Counted from the first letter of the stretch, positions 18,495 to 28,201 are shown. The stretch: DNA of 64,000 bases from Alphaproteobacteria bacterium (GCA_024279035.1 JAJRSA010000009.1:1-64000), one strand, 5' to 3'. Notes: generated by a model not told the origin, from the letters alone. Numbers and translations: made by a program.

Positions 18495-18521
18495 ACCCGT
18501 GAGAAAGGAAAAGGTACATTT

Positions 18522-18704
18522 ATGGATTTATGTGCATTGTGCAACATACTTCACACATCTTTTTATAAGGTTAGAGAGCATACGCTCTTTCTAATCCTCT
18601 TTTTCACGCCCTTTTTTCATCTATTTACGGTTCAGATCATACCTACGCATATTGGGTATAATCTCCCTATGGCACTTCTTATTTTACAGAAAGACAACTT
18701 ATGA
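18522..18704 (+). CDS. Candidate 60-aa small membrane ORF ending on the infB start codon
   Basis: Sixty codons starting from ATG 18522, seven bases after AAGG in a GAGAAAGGAAAAGG ribosome-site region. The reading frame ends at TGA 18702-18704, sharing bases with the infB ATG (ATGA). The protein has one hydrophobic segment ([20 protein letters not shown]) and a CALC motif near the start. It resembles nothing I know. In many bacteria this position holds ylxR, but YlxR residues are not recognisable. It may be a real small protein, a translational-coupling leader for infB, or chance. An internal hairpin lies at 18569-18597. Confidence 0.35.
   Translation: MDLCALCNILHTSFYKVREHTLFLILFFTPFFHLFTVQIIPTHIGYNLPMALLILQKDNL
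18569..18604 (+). terminator. Hairpin with T-run between nusA and infB (possible attenuator)
   Basis: GGTTAGAGAGC pairs with GCTCTTTCTAATCC across a 4-nt loop (seven continuous pairs, a small bulge, then four more), and is followed by CTCTTTTT. This fits a weak intrinsic terminator or attenuator upstream of infB. NusA, encoded just before it, acts on such structures, so feedback is conceivable but is inference only. Confidence 0.4.
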
Positions 18705-21202
18705 CGGATACTAAAACAACTGACGCGGACAAAGAAGCGCCTAAAAAGAAACTTAGCCTAGGAGGAGGAACACTTAGCCTCGGAAGTGCTGCATCTGCAA
18801 AGGCCAAACAAAACATGGGCGGAAATGGTGGCGTGGCTGTTGAAATTCGCAGAAGCCGTAAAGCCCCTGCTCCAATTACAGTCTCTACTGAGTCCATGAC
18901 CACGCCAAAGCCGTCCAAAGAACTTAAACAGCATGACGATCGGATCAAAGCCCTTCAACAGGCCATCGAAGACGAACAAAAACGTCAAGTAAAAATAGCG
19001 GAAGAAAAGAAAACTGTTTCAAAACAAGAAAAGGACTCTCCTCCTCCTCAAAAATCTGCCCGTGAGATTGAGCTAGAAGAGTTAAAACGTATAGAAGAAC
19101 TTGAATTGGCTAAGGCTGAAGAAGAAAGCAAAAAACGGGCAGCACAAGTTGATAAATTCAAAAATGCCACTGTGCTTCCAACGAGAAGAACACCCACCGC
19201 TCCTATTTTTACAGACAATGCAACAAGCTACCGTGAGCGTGCAAAAAAAGCGCCACCTCGCCGTTCTTCTGGAGGAGAGGTCAAACGCCGTGGAGGACGA
19301 TTAACCGTTACGCAAGTTCTAAACGAGGATTATACACGCGGAGAACGAGGGCAATCCATGGCTGCGCTTAAGCGCGCACGCGCACGCGCCAAAGCCGCTT
19401 TAGGACCTCAAGAAGCTGCCAAGAAAGTCTCTCGTGAAGTCATTCTTCCTGAATTTATTACAGTTCAAGAATTGGCCAACCGCATGACTGAAAAAGGAGG
19501 AGACATTATTAAGGCCCTCATGAAAATGGATGTCATGGCTACCATTACTCAAACCATTGATGCCGATACAGCAGAGCTCCTCATTGAAGAATTTGGACAT
19601 ACGATGAAACGTGTGACCGAGGCCGACGTGGAAATGGGCCTTCATACCCCAGATGAAGACGATTCCACAGATCTTGTGCCTCGCCCTCCTGTGGTAACAA
19701 TTATGGGTCATGTGGATCATGGAAAGACCTCATTGCTCGATGCTATGCGTCAAACAGATGTCGTCGCCGGAGAGGCTGGAGGTATTACACAGCATATTGG
19801 AGCCTACCAAATTACAAGTTCAACGGGTCAAAAGATTACTTTTCTTGACACCCCTGGTCATGAGGCCTTCACCGAGATGCGCTCTCGGGGGGCAAATGTA
19901 ACAGACGTGGTTATTATTGTGATTGCTGCCAATGATTCTATCATGCCACAAACAATTGAGGCCATTAATCATGCAAAAGCAGCCGACGTTCCTATGATTA
20001 TTGCCATCAACAAGATTGATTTACCTGACGCCAATGTTAATAAAGCCAAACAAGACCTCCTCCAGCATGAAGTCGTTATTGAGGACATGGGCGGCGATGT
20101 TTTATGTGTTGAAGTCTCGGCGAAACAAAAAACAAATCTTGATAAATTAGAGGAAGCTATTTTCCTCCAAACAGAAATTCTTGATCTTAAAGCCAACCCT
20201 AACCGTAAAGCCTATGGAACAGTTGTTGAAGCCAAGTTAGAACAAGGACGAGGCTCTGTCGCAACCATTCTTATGCAAAATGGGACATTGAATATTGGAG
20301 ATATATTTGTTGTTGGATCTGAATGGGGACGTGTTCGCGCACTCCTCAACGATAAAGGCGAGCCAATTAAAAAGGCTATCCCTGGAGAACCCGTTGAAGT
20401 CTTGGGTCTCAATGGGACACCAGAGGCGGGAGACTCTTTTGCCGTTGTTAAGAATGAAGCACGTGCGCGCGAAATCGTGGACTATCGTCTCCGTAAAAAA
20501 CTGGAAAAGAAATCAGCCTCAGCGAATACAGCAACCTCTCTTGAGAGCATGATGGCTGTTGTGAAAGATGGAGAAAAGAAAACACTCCCTGTTCTTATCA
20601 AAGGAGATGTACATGGCTCTGTCGAAGCTCTTCTTGGCTCTTTAGAAAAATTGACCCAAGATCATCATGATGAGCTCGCCGTTCGTGCCCTTCATACAGG
20701 CGTTGGAGGCATCAATGAGTCAGATATTAGTCTCGCCAAAGCTTCAAATGCCGTGGTCATTGGCTTTAATGTCCGTGCCAATGCCCAAGCCCGAGAGCTT
20801 GCGAAACAAGAAGGCGTAGATATTCGATACTACAATATCATCTATAACGTCATTGACGACATGAAAGCAATCCTCTCAGGTATGCTCTCCCCTATTCAAC
20901 GCGAAGAATATCTGGGGCAAGCTGAAATCCGTGAAGTCTTCAATATTACTAAAGTCGGAAAAATTGCAGGCTGTATGATGGTTGCAGGTATGGTCAAGCG
21001 GGGCGCAGGCGTACGCCTTCTCCGTGATGATGTTGTCATCCATGAAGGCATGCTCAAAACCCTTAAACGCTTCAAAGACGAAGTCAAAGAGGTCAAAGAA
21101 GGTATGGAATGTGGAATGGCTTTTGCAAATTACGATGATATCAAACAAGGCGATATGATTGAGTGCTTTGAAGTCATTGAAGAGCAACGAGAGTTGGATT
21201 AA
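18701..21202 (+). CDS. infB: Translation initiation factor IF-2
   Basis: 833-aa GTPase that places initiator tRNA on the 30S subunit. A charged, low-complexity N-terminal region of about 250 residues comes first, then the IF2_N segment. The G domain has G1 [13 protein letters not shown]3 DTPGHEAF and G4 NKID. Two beta-barrel domains and the C-terminal fMet-tRNA binding region follow, including [12 protein letters not shown] and [10 protein letters not shown]. The start ATG 18701 has only a weak ribosome site (CAGAAAG) and overlaps the stop of the 60-aa ORF ahead. Confidence 0.97.
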   Translation: MTDTKTTDADKEAPKKKLSLGGGTLSLGSAASAKAKQNMGGNGGVAVEIRRSRKAPAPITVSTESMTTPKPSKELKQHDDRIKALQQAIEDEQKRQVKIAEEKKTVSKQEKDSPPPQKSAREIELEELKRIEELELAKAEEESKKRAAQVDKFKNATVLPTRRTPTAPIFTDNATSYRERAKKAPPRRSSGGEVKRRGGRLTVTQVLNEDYTRGERGQSMAALKRARARAKAALGPQEAAKKVSREVILPEFITVQELANRMTEKGGDIIKALMKMDVMATITQTIDADTAELLIEEFGHTMKRVTEADVEMGLHTPDEDDSTDLVPRPPVVTIMGHVDHGKTSLLDAMRQTDVVAGEAGGITQHIGAYQITSSTGQKITFLDTPGHEAFTEMRSRGANVTDVVIIVIAANDSIMPQTIEAINHAKAADVPMIIAINKIDLPDANVNKAKQDLLQHEVVIEDMGGDVLCVEVSAKQKTNLDKLEEAIFLQTEILDLKANPNRKAYGTVVEAKLEQGRGSVATILMQNGTLNIGDIFVVGSEWGRVRALLNDKGEPIKKAIPGEPVEVLGLNGTPEAGDSFAVVKNEARAREIVDYRLRKKLEKKSASANTATSLESMMAVVKDGEKKTLPVLIKGDVHGSVEALLGSLEKLTQDHHDELAVRALHTGVGGINESDISLAKASNAVVIGFNVRANAQARELAKQEGVDIRYYNIIYNVIDDMKAILSGMLSPIQREEYLGQAEIREVFNITKVGKIAGCMMVAGMVKRGAGVRLLRDDVVIHEGMLKTLKRFKDEVKEVKEGMECGMAFANYDDIKQGDMIECFEVIEEQRELD

Positions 21203-21215
21203 GAAAAATAAAAAC

Positions 21216-21245
21216 TTGACAAAAAAGAGACTAATTATTCATACT
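21216..21245 (+). promoter_or_regulatory. Predicted promoter ahead of the 37-aa ORF and rbfA
   Basis: A consensus TTGACA (21216-21221) is followed 18 bp later by CATACT (4 of 6 matches to TATAAT), just after the infB stop. Transcription would start near 21252, about 23 nt before the short ORF. This would allow rbfA-truB-rpsO expression independent of infB. Confidence 0.45.
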
Positions 21246-21274
21246 TCAAAAAAATACAAATAAAGGAGCTATCT

Positions 21275-21388
21275 ATGACTGAATTAACACAAGCCTTTGA
21301 TGATATCCCATATGATGATGGTAAAAACCGTGAGCCAATGGATTCTAAACCTAGAGACCGAGACAACAGTATTTCTCTAAAACTCTAA
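21275..21388 (+). CDS. 37-aa small ORF abutting rbfA
   Basis: ATG 21275 is preceded by a strong AAAGGAG ribosome site. The peptide (MTELTQAFDDIPYDDGKNRE, then PMDSKPRDRDNSISLKL) is hydrophilic and acidic in its first half. Its TAA is immediately followed by the rbfA ATG (TAAATG), and rbfA has no Shine-Dalgarno of its own there. The simplest reading is a real small ORF whose translation delivers ribosomes to rbfA by termination-reinitiation. No family is recognised and the peptide's own function is unknown. Confidence 0.5.
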   Translation: MTELTQAFDDIPYDDGKNREPMDSKPRDRDNSISLKL

Positions 21389-21766
21389 ATGCAACAACGC
21401 TCTCAGAGACAGCTTCGTGTGGGTGAACAAATTCGGCATGTGATTGTTGAATGTTTGTTGCATGGGAATTTTACAGATGAAGTTCTCTATCACAACACAC
21501 AAAACGTGACGGTCTCTGAGGTACGCATTAGTCCTGATTTAAAGAATGCAACAGCTTTTGTTTATGCCCTTCAAGGCGAAAATTTTGAAGCTATTTTAAA
21601 ATCCATGAATAATGAGGCCAGAATATTCCAACGCTTCATCGGCAAAAACCTCACTCTCAAATTCACCCCTAAAATCCGCTTCAAAGAAGATACCAGCTTT
21701 GAAAATGCTAATAATATTGAACGTGTTTTCTATGAGATTCATAAAGAAGGTGACTCCTCACAATAA
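21389..21766 (+). CDS. rbfA: Ribosome-binding factor A
   Basis: 125-aa KH-fold protein that helps mature the 5' end of 16S rRNA and is needed in the cold. The family core is visible: RVGEQIRHVIVECLLHG, VTVSEVRISPDLKNATAFVY, and the C-terminal LKFTPKIRFKEDTSFENANN. Start and length are standard. It sits between the 37-aa ORF and truB (three-base gap). Confidence 0.95.
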   Translation: MQQRSQRQLRVGEQIRHVIVECLLHGNFTDEVLYHNTQNVTVSEVRISPDLKNATAFVYALQGENFEAILKSMNNEARIFQRFIGKNLTLKFTPKIRFKEDTSFENANNIERVFYEIHKEGDSSQ

Positions 21767-21769
21767 ATC

Positions 21770-22717
21770 ATGGCGCGACGTAAAAAAGGACTCAAAATTA
21801 ATGGCTGGATCAATCTGAACAAGCCTAAGAATGTAAATTCAACGCATGCTGTAAATTGTGTTAGGCGCACTCTCAATGCTCAAAAAGCAGGGCATGCAGG
21901 GACATTAGACCCTCTGGCCTCTGGTGTTCTTCCGATTGCCCTCGGTGAAGCGACAAAAACCATTCCCTTTATACAAGATTCTCTTAAAACCTACGTTTTC
22001 ACAGTTCAATGGGGTATACAGACCTCTACAGATGACCAAGAGGGAGAGGCTATTTCCTCCAGTGATCTCACGCCCAATAAAGAAGATATAATTTCTCTTC
22101 TTCCGCGTTATACAGGCAACATTGAACAAATACCGCCCCAATTTTCTGCCATTAAGATTAATGGAGAACGTGCCTATGATATCGCGCGCGACGGAAAACA
22201 TGTAGACCTCCCCCCTCGCCCTGTCACCATAGAAACGCTTGAAATAACAGAGCATAACGAACAAACACGTCAAACCTCCTTTCAGATGCTCTGTGGAAAA
22301 GGCACATATGTACGCTCTTTAGCCCGTGATATGGGGCAAGATTTAGAGTGCTATGGGCATATCTGCGCCCTTAGCCGTACAAACGTTGGTTGTTTTTCCT
22401 TGGACAGCACGATTTCACTGGACTTTTTTGAAGAAATGGACGATAAGAGCGCCACTGACGATTTTTTGTTACCTGTTGAGAGTGTGCTAGACGACATCCC
22501 GGCTCTCTCATTAACACAGCAGGAAGCATCACAGTTGAAGAATGGACAGAGACTAACCTTTGTTTCCAGACCTGATACCGAGAGATTAACCTCCATCGGT
22601 ATTGATCTGAAATCTAAAGATTTCACCCCTGCCCTCGCCCTCTTTGAAGACACAGCCTTAGGCCTTGTCACCATCAAAGGAGTCACTATTCAGCCTAGTC
22701 GTTTGTTTAATTTGTAA
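21770..22717 (+). CDS. truB: tRNA pseudouridine(55) synthase TruB
   Basis: 315-aa enzyme forming pseudouridine 55 in the tRNA T arm. The N-terminal motif GWINLNKPKNVNSTHAVN is followed by the catalytic-aspartate motif HAGTLDPLASGVLPIALGEA. QIPPQFSAIKINGERAYDIAR and CGKGTYVRSLARDMGQDL are also conserved. It continues the infB-rbfA-truB-rpsO order and is followed 21 bp later by rpsO. Confidence 0.96.
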   Translation: MARRKKGLKINGWINLNKPKNVNSTHAVNCVRRTLNAQKAGHAGTLDPLASGVLPIALGEATKTIPFIQDSLKTYVFTVQWGIQTSTDDQEGEAISSSDLTPNKEDIISLLPRYTGNIEQIPPQFSAIKINGERAYDIARDGKHVDLPPRPVTIETLEITEHNEQTRQTSFQMLCGKGTYVRSLARDMGQDLECYGHICALSRTNVGCFSLDSTISLDFFEEMDDKSATDDFLLPVESVLDDIPALSLTQQEASQLKNGQRLTFVSRPDTERLTSIGIDLKSKDFTPALALFEDTALGLVTIKGVTIQPSRLFNL

Positions 22718-22738
22718 CCATTTAAAAAGGAGAAAACG

Positions 22739-23008
22739 ATGTCGATTACGGCTAATAAAAAACAAGACCTCATTAAAGATAACAAAACAACAAAAGATGA
22801 TACAGGCTCACCAGAAGTCCAAGTCGCCATCTTAACAGAGCGGATCACAAACCTATCCGATCACATGAAAACCCACAAAAAAGATCTCAGCACACGCCGT
22901 GGTCTTCTCGCTATGGTCGCCCGTCGTCGTAAGCTTTTGGACTATCTCCGCGGAAAAAGCGAAGAGCGTTACCAAACCCTTATTAAGAAAATGGGTATCC
23001 GTAAATAA
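22739..23008 (+). CDS. rpsO: 30S ribosomal protein S15
   Basis: 89-aa primary 16S rRNA-binding protein. Hallmarks are [16 protein letters not shown], HxKDxxSRRGL-like [20 protein letters not shown], and [24 protein letters not shown] at the C terminus. A strong AAAAGGAG ribosome site precedes ATG 22739. A terminator at 23033-23058 ends the operon. Confidence 0.97.
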   Translation: MSITANKKQDLIKDNKTTKDDTGSPEVQVAILTERITNLSDHMKTHKKDLSTRRGLLAMVARRRKLLDYLRGKSEERYQTLIKKMGIRK

Positions 23009-23032
23009 ATCCTTCGGATTTTTGCTTTAAGA

Positions 23033-23058
23033 AAGTGGTCTTTGGATCGCTTTTTTTT
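23033..23058 (+). terminator. Intrinsic terminator after rpsO
   Basis: AAGTGGTC and GATCGCTT form an eight-pair stem (two G-T pairs) around a TTTG loop, directly followed by a run of T residues. A smaller hairpin, AAATCC-TTC-GGATTT, sits at 23007-23021 immediately before. Confidence 0.75.
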
Positions 23059-23064
23059 ATTGTC

Positions 23065-23093
23065 TTGATATCCCTCTCTTTATTTTATATATT
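23065..23093 (+). promoter_or_regulatory. Promoter of the FMN-riboswitch/ribH transcript
   Basis: TTGATA at 23065-23070 and TATATT at 23088-23093 are spaced by exactly 17 bp. The predicted transcription start near 23100 coincides with the first base of the riboswitch. Confidence 0.7.
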
Positions 23094-23099
23094 CACTCT

Positions 23100-23243
23100 A
23101 GTTCTCAGGGCAGGGTGAAAGTCCCTACCGGCGGTAAATGTTTGTACAACAAAGCCCGCGAGCGCTTTTCTCTTCGGAGAAAAGGTCAAGCAGATCTGGT
23201 GTAACTCCAGAGCCGACGGTCATAGTCCGGATGAAAGAGAGCA
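23100..23243 (+). promoter_or_regulatory. FMN riboswitch (RFN element)
   Basis: The leader carries the conserved RFN segments in order: TCAGGGCAGGGTGAAA, CCCTACCGGCGGT, AGCCCGCGAGC, then GATCTGGTGTAACTCCAGAG, GCCGACGGT and AGTCCGGATGAAAGAGAG. It should bind flavin mononucleotide and shut down ribH expression when FMN is abundant. A hairpin (CGTCTCTAA with TTAGAGGCG, about 23254-23274) follows without a T-run, so control may act on translation initiation rather than termination. Confidence 0.95.
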
Positions 23244-23331
23244 ATAGATAGGAACGTCTCTAACTATTTAGAGGCGCTCTACCTGTTACATGCCCTGATT
23301 CTTGTAAACTTAATTCTCATAGGAGAAACAC

Positions 23332-23811
23332 ATGAATCAGTACTTACCCTCCACCCAAAAAATCGCCTTTATCCAAGCTGGCTGGAATACCAATATTGTG
23401 GCACAAGGACGTAAATCCTTTGTCGCAGATATGAAAAAATCTGGAATTTCAAGTAACGAAATCGAGATTTTTGATGTCTCAGGCTCACTCGAAATCCCTC
23501 TCCAAGCTCAATATCTCGCCAAAACAGGACATTATGCCATCATCGTGGCGTGTGGTCTCATTACGAACGGGGGTATTTATCACCACGAGTTTGTTGCCTC
23601 CACCGTTATTGATGGCATTATGCGCGTTCAGCTAGACACAGGAGTCCCTATTCTCTCCGTCGTCCTCTCTCCTCAAAATTTTCATGAAAGCGAAGAACAC
23701 CAAGAGTTTTTCTATAACCATTTCACGATTAAAGGACAGGAAGCAGCGGTAGCGTGCCTGAAAACGTTAGAGAATATGAGTGCATTTACATCACTTAAAC
23801 AGGCGGCGTAG
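23332..23811 (+). CDS. ribH: 6,7-dimethyl-8-ribityllumazine synthase, type II (RibH2-like)
   Basis: 159-aa enzyme of the penultimate riboflavin step. The sequence follows the type II form known from Rhizobiales and Brucella rather than the classical type: IAFIQAGWNTNIVAQGRKSF, EIFDVSGSLEIPLQAQ, GGIYHHEFVASTVI and SVVLSPQNFHESEEHQEFF. Type II enzymes are decameric. It stands alone downstream of an FMN riboswitch, with no ribD, ribE or ribBA near, so it is an FMN-regulated single gene. It converges on gpmI with only three bases between the stops. Confidence 0.93.
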   Translation: MNQYLPSTQKIAFIQAGWNTNIVAQGRKSFVADMKKSGISSNEIEIFDVSGSLEIPLQAQYLAKTGHYAIIVACGLITNGGIYHHEFVASTVIDGIMRVQLDTGVPILSVVLSPQNFHESEEHQEFFYNHFTIKGQEAAVACLKTLENMSAFTSLKQAA

Positions 23812-23814
23812 CCC

Positions 23815-25338
23815 CTACCCCTCTCCCTCGGAGATGGGTTTTATTAAGCTCTCACTCGTCATTTCTTCAGGCGCATCAATCCCCATTAACTCCAAAATTG
23901 TAGGGGCAATATTGGATAATGTTCCATCAAACAATTTTATCTTTTTCGAGCCTACATAAATGCAAGGCACGGGATTGGTGCTGTGTGTGGTACAGGGTTC
24001 TCCATTAACGAGCATTTCTTCGACATTGCCATGATCCGCAATGATTAGGGCTTGGCCGTTCACTTCTTTGAGGGCGTGGGTAATTTTGCCCAGAGCCTCA
24101 TCAATATGCTCAACAGCTTTGACCGCCGCCTCGAACTGTCCAGAGTGCCCAACCATATCCCCATTAGCAATATTGAGGGCTATAAAATCATATGTGCCTG
24201 ATCGAATAGCTTTGACAAGCTTCTCTGTCACTTCTGGAAGCGCCATTTCAGGTTTAAGATCGTAGGATTTAACATCTTTAGGGGACTCTACTAATATTCT
24301 ATCTTCATGGGGATAAGACTCTTCCCGTCCACCATTCAAGTAATAGGTTACGTGCGGATATTTCTCCGTTTCGGCAATCCGCAGTTGAGTCATACCCTTC
24401 TCTTCTATGATCTCTCCCAATGTGCCTTTTAAATCTTTATCTGGATACATCACATGGATTTTTCCTTCAAACTGAGAATCATAGGCCGTCATCGACGCTA
24501 ACGCTTTAAGTTTTGGCGCTTTAAATTTTTCTAACCCAAGGAAACAGCGTGTCAGTTGACGCATTCTGTCCGCTCTAAAATTAAACAAAAATACAGAGTC
24601 ATTTTCTTGGATAGAGGATTCTTTAGACCCTAAAACACTCGGAGGGATATATTCATCGTATTCTCCATTCGCATAAGCTGTTTCAAAAACATCAGAGACA
24701 GTTTTAAATTTTTGTCCTTCTAAAGCAGTAAATAAGTTCCAGCCTTCCTCAACACGCTCCCATCTATTGTCTCGATCCATTGGATAAAAACGTCCAATAA
24801 GAGTAGAGAGATGAACATTCTCCAAAGACTCAATTTTATCTTCAAAAGCGCCCATATAGGCTTGGCCTGATTTCATTCCCACATCTCGCCCATCACTGAT
24901 GGCATGAATAAAGACAGGCTTGCCCAAATTATTGAGAAGCTGAGACAGCCCCACAAGATGTTCTCCATGGCTATGCACGCCTCCTTCTGAGACAAGCCCC
25001 ACAAGATGAATGGCGCGAGAGTCCTGAGACTCTTTCAAAAAGCACTCATAGGCTGGAATTTGAGAAAACACATCTTGGACAAGATCGTCTGAAATACGCT
25101 GTAAGGATTGACGGATCAAACGCCCTGACCCAATCGTCATATGCCCAACTTCCGAGTTTCCCATTTGCCCCTCTGGCAACCCCACATATTCTCCATCTGT
25201 CCGAATTTGACTCTGTGGGGAGTGTGCGCGTAATTCATCCAAATGTGGTGTCTTCGCTATCGCCACAGCATCCCCCTCACGCTCAGACGCACAGCCAAAG
25301 CCATCAAGGATACAAAGAAGGAAAGGTGATTTAGTCAT
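23815..25338 (-). CDS. gpmI: 2,3-bisphosphoglycerate-independent phosphoglycerate mutase
   Basis: 507-aa manganese-dependent glycolytic mutase of the alkaline phosphatase superfamily. The first metal site is in LCILDGFGCASEREGDAV and the catalytic serine in GQMGNSEVGHMTIGSGR. HAISDGRDV, FNFRADRMRQLTR, NIANGDMVGHSG and IIADHGNVEEM complete the active site. Normal length. It is a single-gene unit on the minus strand. Confidence 0.96.
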   Translation of the reverse strand: MTKSPFLLCILDGFGCASEREGDAVAIAKTPHLDELRAHSPQSQIRTDGEYVGLPEGQMGNSEVGHMTIGSGRLIRQSLQRISDDLVQDVFSQIPAYECFLKESQDSRAIHLVGLVSEGGVHSHGEHLVGLSQLLNNLGKPVFIHAISDGRDVGMKSGQAYMGAFEDKIESLENVHLSTLIGRFYPMDRDNRWERVEEGWNLFTALEGQKFKTVSDVFETAYANGEYDEYIPPSVLGSKESSIQENDSVFLFNFRADRMRQLTRCFLGLEKFKAPKLKALASMTAYDSQFEGKIHVMYPDKDLKGTLGEIIEEKGMTQLRIAETEKYPHVTYYLNGGREESYPHEDRILVESPKDVKSYDLKPEMALPEVTEKLVKAIRSGTYDFIALNIANGDMVGHSGQFEAAVKAVEHIDEALGKITHALKEVNGQALIIADHGNVEEMLVNGEPCTTHSTNPVPCIYVGSKKIKLFDGTLSNIAPTILELMGIDAPEEMTSESLIKPISEGEG

Positions 25339-25383
25339 GATAAGCCCACTTCCCCTCTTCGTGTTATCTCAGCCCCTCCCCAT

Positions 25384-25452
25384 GTCATCCCAGCGAAAGC
25401 TTGGATTCTATTCTTGGATCGTAGACAAGATCCCAGCTTTCGCGGGGATGAT
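25384..25452. repeat. Double-hairpin palindromic repeat, GCGAAAGC family, solo copy
   Basis: Two inverted arms, GTCATCCCAGCGAAAGCTTG and (reversed) ATCATCCCCGCGAAAGCTGG, face each other across about 25 bp. Each arm can also fold on itself around AGCGAAAGCT. The outer ends GTCATCC and GGATGAT match those of the repeats flanking the GIY-YIG genes at 37.7 and 41.3 kb. No coding region is inside. Confidence 0.7.
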
Positions 25453-25510
25453 ATGGTGGGGAAAAGGGCGCGCCTCTGTTTCATTCTCGTTCTATCCTAT
25501 ATTTTTTTTA

Positions 25511-25597
25511 TATTTACCACGGATGAACACAGATGAACACGGATATAAACGACAAGAAGAACAATCCGTGTCTATCTGTGTTCATCCGTGGTAAATA
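25511..25597. repeat. Long inverted repeat of the TTTACCACGGATGAACAC type
   Basis: TATTTACCACGGATGAACAC and its reverse complement bound an 87-bp palindrome. Each arm contains internal repeats of GATGAACAC-like units. A half copy recurs at 53517-53548. It is a dispersed repeat in the gpmI-pnp gap; no gene is inside it. Confidence 0.7.
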
Positions 25598-25604
25598 AAG
25601 AAAC

Positions 25605-25971
25605 TTACTCTTCAGGTCTATGATGCTCAACGAAAAGTGGAAAATTATCATAGGTCGCATTTAAAGTCTTCTATGGCAGATTCGCGCTGTCCTCCCCAAA
25701 ACACGCCACAGCAAGCTCTATGACCTCCTCAATTTGATCTTCTGAGGATAATTTAAAAATAAAATTATCTTCTTCTTAAAGTCATTTTTATCCATCTTTC
25801 ATATTCCGTTTGACATTCAAGAGATATAATGGCATGACTATGGCGTATTGCAAGGGGCTTGTCTTGAGCATCCTTCGGTTGACTGCCGACAACAGGGTTG
25901 ATCCCTCCCACATTTTTTGGCTCTGTTGTCCGCTGTCCACCTGTTGGATAGGATAGATTTTCCCTTTGCAT
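25605..25971 (-). pseudogene. Probable decayed small gene upstream of pnp
   Basis: From ATG 25971 the minus strand encodes 68 residues ending ...CQTEYERWIKMTLRRR and a stop at 25765. A shift of frame at the GAAGAAGA run there opens a continuing text, EEDNFIFKLSSEDQIEEVIE, then LAVACFGEDSANLP, TAG, and TLNATYDNFPLFVEHHRPEE to a final TAA at 25605. The protein-like composition on both sides of the frameshift and nonsense codon suggests one gene of about 120 codons that has decayed. No family is recognised. It is divergent from pnp. Confidence 0.4.
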
Positions 25972-26008
25972 GTTTAATTTACTTATGAACAAACTAAAGG
26001 AAAAAACT

Positions 26009-28141
26009 ATGTTTAAAGTCTTTCGGAAAGAAATTGAATTTGCAGGACGAACACTTGTCCTCGAAACTGGAAAAGTTGCCCGCCAAGCGGATGCATGTGT
26101 AATCGCCACATATGGAGAAACCACTGTTCTTTGTGCAGTAACAGCAGCTAAATCCGTTGCGGAAGGACAAGATTTCTTCCCTCTTACTGTGCACTATCAG
26201 GAAAAAACGTATGCTGCTGGTAAAATCCCTGGTGGATTTTTTAAGCGTGAAGCGCGGCCCAGCGAGAAAGAAACACTCACATCGCGGCTTATCGATCGCC
26301 CTATTCGTCCATTATTTCCAGATGGCTTTAAAAATGAAATTCAGGTCATTGCAACTGTTGTTGCACATGACATGGAAAATGACCCTGATATGGTTGCTCT
26401 GATTGCTGCTTCTGCGGCTTTGACACTCTCTGGTGTTCCTTTCATGGGTCCTATTGCTGGCGCACGGGTCATCTATAAGGATGGAAGCTATATTGTCCAA
26501 CCGAGTTTGGATCAAATGGAAGGCACAGAGCTTGATCTTGTTGTGGCGGGAACGCACGAAGGTGTGTTGATGGTTGAATCCGAAGCGCAAGAGCTTTCAG
26601 AAAAAATCATGCTCGGCGCTGTTGAGGCGGGTCAAAAAGAATTTGCTAAAGTGATAGATGGGATCATTGATCTGGCGGAAATGGCTGCGAAAGAGCCTTG
26701 GGATGTTACGAAGGAATCCCCTGAAGTCACCAAGCTTGGAAAAAGTTTAGACAAAGCTTTCTCCAAAGACATAGCAAAAGCCTACGCAATCCAAGAAAAA
26801 ACGGAGCGCCAAACAGCACTCTCTGATATCAAGGACAAGGCGCTTGAACAGTTTGCCTCTGAAGAAAGTGAATTTGATACAGCAACAGTTCTTGGTAAAT
26901 TTAAAAAGCTAGAAGCCGCTGTTGTGCGTGGAGATATCCTTAAAACTGGGAAACGGATTGACGGACGGGACACAAAAACTGTACGTAACATTGTGTCTGA
27001 GGTTGGAATTCTTCCTCGTGTTCACGGGTCTGCTTTGTTCACACGAGGAGAAACACAAGCGCTTGTTGTGACTACTCTTGGAACGGGTCAGGATGAGCAA
27101 ATCATTGATGCCCTAGAAGGAGAATACAAACAAAAATTCCTTCTTCATTATAACTTCCCCTCTTATTCTGTTGGGGAATGCCGTCGCTTAGGACCTCCAG
27201 GTCGCCGTGAAATTGGTCATGGAAAGCTCGCATGGCGTGCTATTAACCCAGTCTTGCCAGATCCAGAAGATTTCCCGTATACAATGCGTGTTGTCTCTGA
27301 AATCACAGAATCCAATGGTTCTTCTTCCATGGCAACGGTGTGCGGAACATCTCTTGCGCTCATGGATGCAGGTGTGCCTTTGAAAAATCCTGTGGCTGGA
27401 ATTGCCATGGGCTTGATTAAAGAAGGCAAAGATTTTGCCGTTCTCTCTGATATTTTGGGCGATGAAGATCACCTCGGAGACATGGACTTTAAAGTTGCAG
27501 GAACAGAAAATGGAATTACGTCTTTACAGATGGATATTAAAATCACATCTATTACCACTGAGATCATGACGATTGCCCTCGACCAAGCGAAAGAAGGACG
27601 TCTTCATATTCTTGATGAAATGGCCAAAGCCTTGACTCAAGCGCGTTCTGGTGTCCGTGAAGGCGCCCCTCAAATGGTGCAAATTTCTATCCCCGTTGAC
27701 AAAATTCGTGACGTCATTGGAACAGGTGGAAAAATCATCCGTGAGATTACGGAAACGACAGGTGCTAAAATGGATGTCGAAGATGACGGAACAATCCGCG
27801 TCTCCGCCACAGAGCAATCCGCCATTGATGCGTGCGTCAAATGGATCAAAGACCTCACAGATGAACCTGAAAAAGGGGTTATCTATGATGGGAAAGTTGT
27901 TAAAACCGTTGATTTTGGAGCCTTTGTAAACTTCATGGGTGCCAAAGATGGTTTGGTTCATATCTCTGAACTCCAAGAAGCGCGCACCGCCAAAACAACT
28001 GATGTGATCAATGAAGGTGATACCGTCAAAGTCATGGTCATTGGCTTTGATGACCGCGGAAAAATTAAGCTTTCAATGAAGCGTGTTGATCAAGACACTG
28101 GCTTAGAGAAAACTCGCGATGATGAGAGAGAAGCTGGGTAA
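26009..28141 (+). CDS. pnp: Polyribonucleotide nucleotidyltransferase (PNPase)
   Basis: 710-aa 3'-5' phosphorolytic exoribonuclease, part of the RNA degradosome. Two RNase PH domains are present: the first with [20 protein letters not shown] and [20 protein letters not shown], the second with [30 protein letters not shown] and [22 protein letters not shown] ([20 protein letters not shown]) and S1 ([19 protein letters not shown]) domains close the protein. I start at ATG 26009 after AAGGA, not the earlier ATG at 25970. A strong terminator follows. Confidence 0.97.
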   Translation: MFKVFRKEIEFAGRTLVLETGKVARQADACVIATYGETTVLCAVTAAKSVAEGQDFFPLTVHYQEKTYAAGKIPGGFFKREARPSEKETLTSRLIDRPIRPLFPDGFKNEIQVIATVVAHDMENDPDMVALIAASAALTLSGVPFMGPIAGARVIYKDGSYIVQPSLDQMEGTELDLVVAGTHEGVLMVESEAQELSEKIMLGAVEAGQKEFAKVIDGIIDLAEMAAKEPWDVTKESPEVTKLGKSLDKAFSKDIAKAYAIQEKTERQTALSDIKDKALEQFASEESEFDTATVLGKFKKLEAAVVRGDILKTGKRIDGRDTKTVRNIVSEVGILPRVHGSALFTRGETQALVVTTLGTGQDEQIIDALEGEYKQKFLLHYNFPSYSVGECRRLGPPGRREIGHGKLAWRAINPVLPDPEDFPYTMRVVSEITESNGSSSMATVCGTSLALMDAGVPLKNPVAGIAMGLIKEGKDFAVLSDILGDEDHLGDMDFKVAGTENGITSLQMDIKITSITTEIMTIALDQAKEGRLHILDEMAKALTQARSGVREGAPQMVQISIPVDKIRDVIGTGGKIIREITETTGAKMDVEDDGTIRVSATEQSAIDACVKWIKDLTDEPEKGVIYDGKVVKTVDFGAFVNFMGAKDGLVHISELQEARTAKTTDVINEGDTVKVMVIGFDDRGKIKLSMKRVDQDTGLEKTRDDEREAG

Positions 28142-28160
28142 CACTTTGAATATATAACAA

Positions 28161-28187
28161 AACCTCCCTTTCCAGGGGAGGTTTTTA
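28161..28187 (+). terminator. Intrinsic terminator after pnp
   Basis: AACCTCCC and GGGGAGGTT form a stem around a short loop and are followed by TTTTTAT, 20 bp after the pnp stop. Confidence 0.85.
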
Positions 28188-28201
28188 TAGGATAATATTG
28201 T

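Noticed and set aside
25511-25597. Repeated GATGAACAC units as a possible CRISPR array
   Set aside because: Units are too short, adjoin without unique spacers, and form an inverted repeat rather than regularly spaced direct repeats. No cas genes are present.
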